Below are positions 57,043-64,000 of a DNA stretch of 64,000 nucleotides, one piece after another. Positions within the stretch are counted from its first letter, which is position 1. Each line of letters begins with the position of its first letter. The DNA is from Tuctoria greenei. Taxonomy: Eukaryota; Streptophyta; Magnoliopsida; Poales; Poaceae. The stretch lies in contig JAYESD010000001.1 of assembly GCA_036927565.1 (NCBI GenBank), positions 114,929,110 through 114,993,109 of the forward strand. The letters run 5' to 3'. Below the pieces are notes generated by a model, which ran no database searches, was not told the origin of the DNA, and saw only the letters and a program-made list of their open reading frames with translations. The position numbers were made by a program, and so were the translations under genes.

Positions 57043-60000
57043 ATGAAAAGCCCTAAGAAGACTGGTGCTGGTAGTAACAATAAAGAAGACAATATGGACT
57101 TTATTGACTCCAGCAGTTCAGGCTCCTTTCACAGTCCATCAGATCCTTTTTTGAATATAAAAATTAAAAAGACTTCAGAGGATCTCGACCTGGAATATGA
57201 TCTTGCCGACAAGGTATGGATCACGAATCTTAACTTTAGCAGTTCAAGTTAATGTTGGTTGTCAAGTATACGATGTCTTATAATTCTTTTCTACCTATAT
57301 TAGTCGTGAAGACAACGAGGTGACTTCGGCTCCTAAAACCGCAAAAGGTTCTCCAATGGATGAATCCTCAGCTTCACTCAAGCAGAAACGAGGGCAACGA
57401 GGTCCCAATATAGGTCCATTGGACCGCATCATGTACATAACAAGGGTCAGTCCAGGTGGGCTGCCCCATGAACCACTGGATTTAGTTACCAAGTACAGAA
57501 ATGCATCCGGTTTTCTTGTTAGAGAGCTCGTGCCGATCACAACCGAGAATTAGAGAAATTTACCTCAGGAGACCAAGAATTAGTTGTGGGAAAGGATAAA
57601 GAAACAATTCAAGTTCCCGAAAGGCACGGAAGAAGTTGTAGAGATAGCAACATTGGTCTCTTGCGGCAAGAAGTTTCGTGGCTGGAAGAGTGAAATGAAT
57701 GCTTATGTTAAGGCCGATAAGGTCCCTAGCCCGAGGAAGATGGGAAAAATCAAACAAGCTCAGTGGCAAGAGTTTGTTCGTCAGAAGACCACACCTGGTG
57801 CTAAAGCCCTAAGTGCAACTAGGTAAGAGCTTGCCAAAAAGAACAAATACCATCATCGCTTAGGATCTACCGGATATGCCCCCAAAGTCCAGAAATGGAA
57901 TATGGTATTAGAAAAAATTACCAGTAAGGACAATCCTCACCCATTAGAAGACTACGATGAGAGAACTCAGCAGTGGGTCTTTGCTCGGTCAGGTTGGACC
58001 AGCGAGGGCAAACTTGAAAAGCCCAACTCTGTTAATGAAGTAGAGAAAAAATGAAAGAAGTAATTGAAAAGCAACAGAAGGGTCTCTTCAAACCAAAGAG
58101 GGAGAATGACCAACTTTCCGCTATCCTACAAAACCCTAAACACAGTGGACGGGTTCGAGCAGTCTCTTCTCAAATGTCTTGGCTAGATGGTTTCCCTAAA
58201 GATAAAGACACATATAGAATACTTGAGAAGTTTAAGAAAACACTTGATGAAAAGATTGCTCAAAAGGTCAAAGAAAATATGCAAGAAATAATAGAACAAC
58301 TTAGACAACCGGGACAATTAGTGGCACCGAGTACAACGATGGTTCTCGTGCCAAAGGAGCAATTGGTATCTCCAACTGCCTACCCTAGCAGCGTAGGTTT
58401 TGTGGCAGACTCAAGGTCAACCCATAAGTTCATTGTTAATGATATTGCTAAGGACAAATCTTGTCATCTTCTTGTCATGATCAGCAGAGCAGGAAACAAA
58501 ACCAAACAGGTTGCCACTGCTATGGCAAAGCCTGACCGTGACTTCAACGGGAATCCGCTTCTGTTGTATTATGCTGTGATGCAAGTTCTTCAAATCATTG
58601 ATAATGATTACGAAGATTATGAAATAGACCACATGACACATGAGGGGATCACGACTCTGGGACAGGCTGTCAACAAATTAATCCTTTGGCACCGATGCGA
58701 TGTCGTGTTGGACAATGAGTTGATTTCTAGCCCCATCGCATCTCAAAATACCGCAACCCCATCTTCTAAGGTGAAAGTCCAGGAAGATCAACTCCCAGTC
58801 TAGGAAGATTCACTCCTCCTATGTCTCAGCAAGGATGATAGTAACCTTGCAAGTAAAGATAACCAAGAGCAACAAGTTGGACAACAGCTTCAAGCAGTAC
58901 TAGAGCAAGCTGTAGCGAGTAAAGAGTAACCAGTTGAGCAACAACTTGAAGTAGTACTATAGTCAGCTGCTAGGAGTAAAGAGCAATCAGTTGAACAACA
59001 GGTTCAACAACAAGCCAGTGTCGAACTTTTGACGACTACTCCTCGATAATCAGTGCCTATCAAAGTTAGCTCATACAAAGTTAAGAAACCTTCATCAGAA
59101 GTGTCAAAGTATTTGGAAACTATGAAGGAAAATATTAGAAAATCGAGTGCATTTCGTTCTTCTCATGAGCTAGCATTAGAAGATATCGAGGAGTGGTAAG
59201 AAGACGATGTCTTGTATAATCGGCGGACGACTTTAGTTAAACCAGGAGTTCCAATATACAAGCTTGAGGATGTTCCTCCTAAATTTGAGAATGAGAAGCC
59301 GTTCATGACATCCGTACAACTTAGCAAACAACCTGCCCCGCTCAAAAGAATGCACGAGTGGTACATCCTTGCCGGCACAAAATATGATCATTCTTGCATC
59401 ACATTTCGTGTTCCAAAAGATGCATTCTGGAGCACTGGAGCAGATAAACGAGTCATATTATTTGAAGAGTTGCATACCCTTTTCCATCAGGGCATGCTCG
59501 AAATCAACCTGCTACTCGTCTGGTGCTTGTAAGTGCCTCTAATATTTTGCATTTTCTTTTCTTACTACATGCATACACATTTCATGAGATTACAACAATT
59601 CTGGATTTATTCAATAGGATGCAATACGTGGATAATGAAAAGATGAAATGCAAGACAGGTATCCTTGACCATACATGGATTGGAAAGACGCTATTCGACG
59701 TCAGGGCAGATCGAGACTCAGTACAGTTCAAGCACATGAAAAAAATTAAAAAATCAATCGCAAAACTTAAGAAGGATAGAAGGATAAAAGTAACAGCTTA
59801 CATAGGACATGCAATATTTAACTATGTCAGAAACGGCAAGGACCTCATAAAGGATCTGTACCACTTCGAAAAAGTTCGACACATGCCATTGAAATAGCAA
59901 TTATGGCTAATTGTTAACACGTGTGTTTGTATGTGTGTAGTAATCACTACATAATGTTCTTCCTCAAGCCAACGCATGGTTTGGCAAAAGTCCTGGACTC

Positions 60001-60691
60001 AGCCAATTACCCACCAGATCGTTATAAAAATTTTCTTTCCATTTTGAAACTGTACGTTTATTCAATAATTTTAATTTACACATATTTAGAATGTGTTGAG
60101 AAGTTTTATATGACATTTCTTGTATTACAATGCTTGGCAGTTTTACGCGGAACATCTTGGCGATCAGAGACCTCCTAATACGAATGCATTGGGCATTAAA
60201 ACGTATTATGCTTGTCTGAAGCCGCCTACTGGGAGTGTCTTATGCGGGTATTATGTATGCGAGCATATTCGAACCGCCAACGAATATAGAGTGAATCGTG
60301 AGGATGTAAGTTATCTTTAATGTCGATATCTTATTTTCTTACTTTTGAGTTTCACTATTTTCATATTTTGATTCCAACTTCAAAATTCAATTGCTCATGG
60401 TACAACAACTCCAAAAATACCAAATAAATTCCTGTATACTCTCACTTTGATCAATACTTTGAGATTATTCAAACCGACACATTCTAAATCTTGTTATGTG
60501 TTTCATTGTAGCACACAAAGAATGTAAACGAAGAATGGCTGGTTTGTAGAAGGATTCCTGGTGGAGGAGCTGAGAAGATTGCTTCTGAACTGTGTCAATT
60601 CGTGCGTCGCGAAATTTTGCACAAAAGAGGGGGGTTCTTTGATGAGCATGGTGCAATAGAAACAATTTTTAGTGAATCTTGTAAACTATGA
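57043..60691 (+). pseudogene. CACTA second gene: Transposase_24-like region with C-terminal Ulp1-type (C48) protease
   Basis: The leader probably starts near 55.3 kb. Exons include 57043-57213 (donor GACAAG|GTATGG), 57304-58803 and on to 59529 (donor TGCTT|GTAAGT), about 59619-59900, 59940-60050, about 60139-60306 (donor GAGGAT|GTAAGT) and 60513-60691. The first half resembles Transposase_24 (PF03004; WERIKKQFKFP, RGWKSEMNAYVKA, HHRLGSTGYAPK). A Gln-rich repeat lies at 58850-59010. The end is a Ulp1/SUMO-protease-like domain with His (NHYIMFFL), Asp (KVLDSANYP) and Cys (GSVLCGYYVCEHIR). Stops near 57551, 57578, 57825, 58049, 58801 and later show that it is dead. A role in regulating transposition is inferred. 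Confidence 0.8.
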
Positions 60692-60859
60692 GATGACTTT
60701 TATGTGTAACTTGTACATATGTATATTGTTTTAGTGAAATTGACTTTTGTGAGATGACTTCTGTGATTATATTGTTTACTTCTGTGATGATATTGTTGAC
60801 TTCTGTGATTATATTGAATTGACCTGGAAATTAGAAATAACAGCTGGTAGTACTGCATA

Positions 60860-61292
60860 GGTTATACCTTATCACAGGCGGTTATTTACCTACGGCTATA
60901 CCTGCCTATGAAATATCACTATCATGGGCGGCTAGATATAGGTAAATAACCATCTGTGATAACCAAATTATTATAGGCGGTTATTGTTATGGTACAAACC
61001 GGCTGCGATAAACTGTCTTCACAGGCTGCTTGTTGTAGGTAAATACCCGTCTGTGATAACATAATTATCACAGGCGGTTATATATGTTGCACGATCCGCC
61101 TGTGATAATAGGTCATCACAGGCGGCTAGCCTAAGTAAAGAACCGCCTGTGATAATATGTCTTTCACGGGTGTTTTCACTTCTCCGCCTGTGAAATTGGA
61201 GATTATCACAGGCTCTTTGTTTCAGGTATTTTTAGAAACCGCGTGTGATAATACGTTTGGAGCCGCCTGCGATGATGCTTATTGTAGTAGTG
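60860..61292. repeat. CACTA right subterminal and terminal repeats
   Basis: About a dozen TCACAGGCGGTT/AACCGCCTGTGA motifs in alternating orientation between 60870 and 61270, then the TIR ending GTAGTAGTG at 61292. Most TNP-type motifs here are intact. Confidence 0.9.
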
Positions 61293-61295
61293 ATT

Positions 61296-61746
61296 GATCG
61301 AATAAAATATCGATGCGAGCTAGTGGATACTTGTTCTTGATCATCACAGTTTTGAGCGGATGATAGTCCACACATAGACGTAACGTCTTGTCCTTCTTCT
61401 TTACAAATAATGCGGAGCAGCCCCAAGGTGATGAACTTGGGCGGATGAGACCTTTGTCCAGCAGGTCCTTCAAATGCTCCTTTAATTCCGCCAATTCATT
61501 TGAGGCAATCTTGCACGGCCTTCGAGAAATAGCCGTGGTTCCCGGAATAAGTTCAATTTTGAACACGATGTCCCTATTCGGTGGCATACCCGGAAGGTCG
61601 TCGGGAAACACGTCCGGATATTCACGGACCACAAGAATTTCCTCAATCTTTGTGGCTTCCGTGTGGTAGGTGGCTGGAATTTCTTGGATAAGGCAGTCTA
61701 GAATAAGAGTGTGTGGTTCATGTAGTGGAGAGTAGATGGACCACAC
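61296..61746 (-). pseudogene. pol: Chromovirus RT, N-terminal part, cut by CACTA
   Basis: Minus-strand reading: VVREYPDVFPDDLPGMPP, a basic SRRPCKIASNELAELK, LLDKGLIRPSSSPWG, LFVKKKDKTLRLCVDY and KNKYPLARIDILFDQ, ending at the CACTA target site. These are standard chromovirus RT motifs. The remainder continues at 50558. Confidence 0.9.
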
Positions 61747-61867
61747 TTAGAACGATTTTGAGAACAGCACCATGGAGGTGCAGCCACATAATCCCTAAGA
61801 TGACATCGAGCTTTTGACCCTCTAATATAATTAGAGAAGTTGGATAGATATTCCCACCCATCTTAAG

Positions 61868-62586
61868 TTATGCTTTATAGACTTTCATGTCCGCTGCTAT
61901 TTTTCCACCCGGAGAGCAAATCAAATATGAACATCCTGTGGGAGTGATAGGTAATTGATGCTTGACAACATAAGATTGGCTAATGAAATTATGGGTGGCA
62001 CCGGAGTCAAATAATATGACTACAGGATTTTGGAGTAGAGAAAATGTACCCGCGAGAATGGGTTCGCCTTCCGGTACATCTTCGAGATCTAAGTGGTGGA
62101 CGTTGCTGGTTTTGTTGCTGGTTTCTTGGGCTGGTTGCGGGGTTGAACGGCACCCCGATATGGTTCTTGCCTGCTGCCTTGACACTGCTCGGGGAAGTCC
62201 CTCGCAAAATGCTCGGCACGGCCACATGTATAGCACGTGTACTGTGTTGGGTTCCCTCCAATCTGCGGGCGGAATCCCGGTGCACGTGGTGGAGGTGGAT
62301 ATGCACGCGGGACCATCATTTGCTGCTGCTGCTGCTGTGGAAATGGTGGTTGGAAACGCGACATGTTGAAAGAACGACCGCGGAATTGCTGCGTTCACGC
62401 CGCTGGCTGCCATCGCTGACTGGGTGGTGAGCGATACACCACACGGTATTTCTGTGAACCACCCTCGCTGCTGCTCGACGGCGCGCTCCATTTCCTCTTA
62501 TCAGAAACGAGCTCGCGCTGAGCATCTTCCTGTACAATCGCGGTATTGACGATGTCGTTGAAGGTGCCGCGGTTGCATTGTGCGAG
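61868..62586 (-). pseudogene. pro: Chromovirus gag end, zinc knuckle and protease (broken)
   Basis: Minus-strand reading: a Gln/Pro-rich stretch (62370-62290), then a zinc knuckle CYTCGRAEHFARDFPE near 62240, in which the last Cys of CCHC is Phe, then the aspartic protease site ILFDSGATHNFIS near 62010. Stops and a frameshift separate it from gag upstream. Protease and RT are joined through the poorly preserved segment 61747-61867. Confidence 0.85.
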
Positions 62587-63294
62587 TTAGACCTTCATCT
62601 TTGGATTAAGGCCTCGGAAGAATATATCTCTCTTCCTATCTTCCGTCCCCACATATTCGAGCGTGTACTGCACCAAGTGATTGAACGCACGGGAGTATTC
62701 GTGGGCACTCCTCCCACCTTGCTTTAGCTCCAAAAATTCTTGAAGCTTCCTCATTATTATTCCGGGAGGTATATGGTAGGCGCGGAACGCCTCCCGGAAT
62801 TCGGTCCAGGTGACCGCATGACCGTCCGGCAGTGATGCGATGAAGTTCGCCCACCAAGCACCGGCGGATCCTTGAAGCTGTTGCGCTGCAAACAGCGCCT
62901 TCTTCTTTTCGATGCATCGCAGCAAACCGAAGTTCACCTCAAGAGTGTGGATAAAGTTGTCCGCTTCCAGAGGCTCCTCGGCCTCCGTGAAGACCGGTGG
63001 ATGCGTCGCCAAGAAATCCGAATACGAGCTCTGTTGGGGCTGGCGTTGCCCATTGTCTTGTAGTCCCCCTTGACAGGACGAATTTTGAAGCAACATCCGC
63101 AGTAACTCGGTTTGCTCATCGCGCGAGCCGAATACTGCAGCCAGAATCTCTGCGAGCGTTCTCGGAGGTTCAGGTGGTGGTGGTGGGACTTGTTGCTGCG
63201 GTGTCGCGGTTTGCTCCAGGGTCGGAGATTCATCCTCACGACCCCGGCTCGAGCCTCCCATCTCGGCGTCGAATGCGTACGCACCATTCTGCAC
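62587..63294 (-). pseudogene. gag: Chromovirus gag, N-terminal and core part
   Basis: A 235-codon minus-strand frame with the retrotransposon gag core: ADNFIHTLEVNFGLLRC, QLQGSAGAWWANFIASL, AVTWTEFREAFRAYHIPPG and LKQGGRSAHEYSRAFNHLVQY. It stops at 62587-62589 (KMKV*) and the protein continues after that stop. The first residues (MQNGAYAFDAEMGG) follow a possible splice site, so the Met at 63294 may not be the original start. Confidence 0.85.
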
Positions 63295-63644
63295 TCACAT
63301 GATTTAAATCAGCAACATGTTTGTTTTCATCATCCATTTTATACCATAGTAGTGCGAGTATTGACAATGTGATAATTGCATAACATTCACATATATTGAT
63401 AAAGTACAAACTTTATACAAGATATATTATCTCATGACCAATTTACAATAGTGATTTCCAAAATGACAGACTCCCACTATGAAAGTGCATCTCAACTATA
63501 CTTGGTCTCCATGAGTCGTCATACACACCTTGTCATCTCCTACACCCACTACTATTTATAATATGACACAAACATGGCTTCAAAATAAACACGGGCAACT
63601 ACTAACTATCTGTTACCCCATGATGGCAGTAGTGCTGCCCCATC
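63295..63644 (-). other. Spacer between upstream coiled-coil ORF and chromovirus gag
   Basis: AT-rich, no ORF of note. It could be an intron or leader of the gag gene, because gag's first codons follow a splice-acceptor-like CTGCAG-free junction that I could not define. Confidence 0.35.
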
Positions 63645-64000
63645 CTACTCTGATGCATCGTCATCAGCGTACTCGAGTATCTCCGGATCTTCTTCCTCCT
63701 CACGATCTGAAGGCACTTGCTCACCCTTATTCAGCGGTATGTCATGAGCCGATGGATACACAACTGGTTGCAATTGTGCTTCGGCCTCAATCAAATTATC
63801 CTGAAGTTGCTCTTCCTCGTACTCCAAATTATGAGCTTCCTCGATGGCTTCGTCTCATGCCTCGGTGACTACCAACAGCTGCTCTTGCTGTTGTTGCACC
63901 TCCAACCGACTCGCCTGCAGTCCATCACGGGCTTGCTGCAGTTCCATGCGAGTTTGCCTCAGTTCGGCGCGAGCTTTTCGCAGTCTCGTGCGAGTGTGCT
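63645..64000 (-). pseudogene. Coiled-coil coding segment upstream of chromovirus gag (partial)
   Basis: Minus-strand reading from the window edge gives an Arg/Glu/Gln-rich heptad-like stretch (RMELQQARDGLQASRLEVQ) with one TGA near 63857. Then follow DEAIEEAHNLEYEEEQLQDN and an acidic end (SDREEEEDPEILEYADDD). It probably is the first exon of gag or a separate upstream ORF, about 350 bp from gag. It is cut by the window edge. Confidence 0.5.

Larger units (their letters stand above)
50562..61292. mobile_element. CACTA (En/Spm) DNA transposon with TNP2 and Ulp1-type genes, 10.7 kb
   Basis: Terminal inverted repeats: left CAATACTACAAAAAGC, right (reverse complement) CACTACTACAATAAGC. The left end has CAATA instead of CACTA. 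The 3-bp target duplication ATT lies at 50559-50561 and 61293-61295, inside the chromovirus RT. Both ends carry arrays of TCACAGGCGGTT in both orientations. TNP2 transposase lies on the minus strand in the left half, and a gene with a Transposase_24-like region and a Ulp1-like protease lies on the plus strand in the right half. Both are decayed. Confidence 0.95.
44728..64000 (-). mobile_element. Chromovirus (Tekay/Del-type Ty3/gypsy), minus strand, right end outside window
   Basis: On the minus strand the order is a coiled-coil ORF, gag, protease, RT, (CACTA insertion), RT end, RNase H, integrase, chromodomain, polypurine tract and a 3.2-kb 3' LTR. The C-terminal chromodomain and the large LTR fit the Tekay/Del group. 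The element is split in the RT gene by the CACTA at 50562-61292. All genes carry stops or shifts. The 5' LTR lies right of the window. Confidence 0.9.

Noticed and set aside
50562..61292. CRISPR-like array of short repeats
   Set aside because: The repeats alternate in orientation and sit at the ends of a CACTA transposon in a plant genome. Spacing is irregular and no cas genes exist.

Overview
The window looks like a heterochromatic, transposon-filled stretch of a grass (Poaceae) nuclear genome. The evidence is the element families: Tat-lineage Ty3/gypsy elements with an antisense gene, a Sirevirus-type Ty1/copia element, a chromovirus with a >3 kb LTR, and a CACTA element whose second gene ends in a Ulp1-type protease. 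The species cannot be named from the sequence. I see no convincing intact host gene and no tRNA or rRNA gene. Almost every coding region carries stop codons or frameshifts.

Layout. 1-12574: Tat-lineage Ty3/gypsy element (copy A), entered inside its 5' LTR; order is gag-PR-RT-RNaseH-aRNH-INT, then an antisense gene, then a 3' LTR. 12575-15250: a small decayed ORF (13797-14162) flanked by repeated AGACGCG motifs. About 15.3-18.55 kb: an LTR related to the chromovirus LTR further right, in the opposite orientation. 18554-23145: minus-strand Athila-like gypsy remnants (LTR 19434-20946 with a tRNA-Asp-type PBS). 23146-44402: Sirevirus sequence. An older 3' tail runs straight into an LTR (23876-25292 plus 38262-38384) that is followed by PBS, gag, pol and the start of an env-like ORF. 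That LTR is split by a complete second Tat element (copy B, 25293-38256, TSD CACGT). 44403-44727: fragment of another element. 44728-64000: minus-strand chromovirus (3' LTR 44728-47964, integrase with chromodomain, RT, protease, gag). Its RT gene is split by a 10.7 kb CACTA transposon (50562-61292, TSD ATT).

How the parts relate. The window is a nested stack. Copy B sits in the Sirevirus LTR; its two 852-bp LTRs differ at about 32 sites by my hand count, roughly 1.5 million years at a standard grass LTR rate. The CACTA sits in the chromovirus RT, and the chromovirus cuts another element fragment. The most interesting parts are: (1) a long, nearly perfect inverted repeat (51148-51895) abutting the truncated CACTA transposase, which would fold into a roughly 370-bp hairpin RNA; (2) a central head-to-head pair of related promoters in the same CACTA; (3) the two-exon antisense gene of the Tat elements, with a 78-nt intron conserved in both copies; (4) a DNA-level repeat inserted between RT and RNase H of the Tat elements; (5) LTRs that have PPT on one side and PBS on the other, as in tandem arrays.
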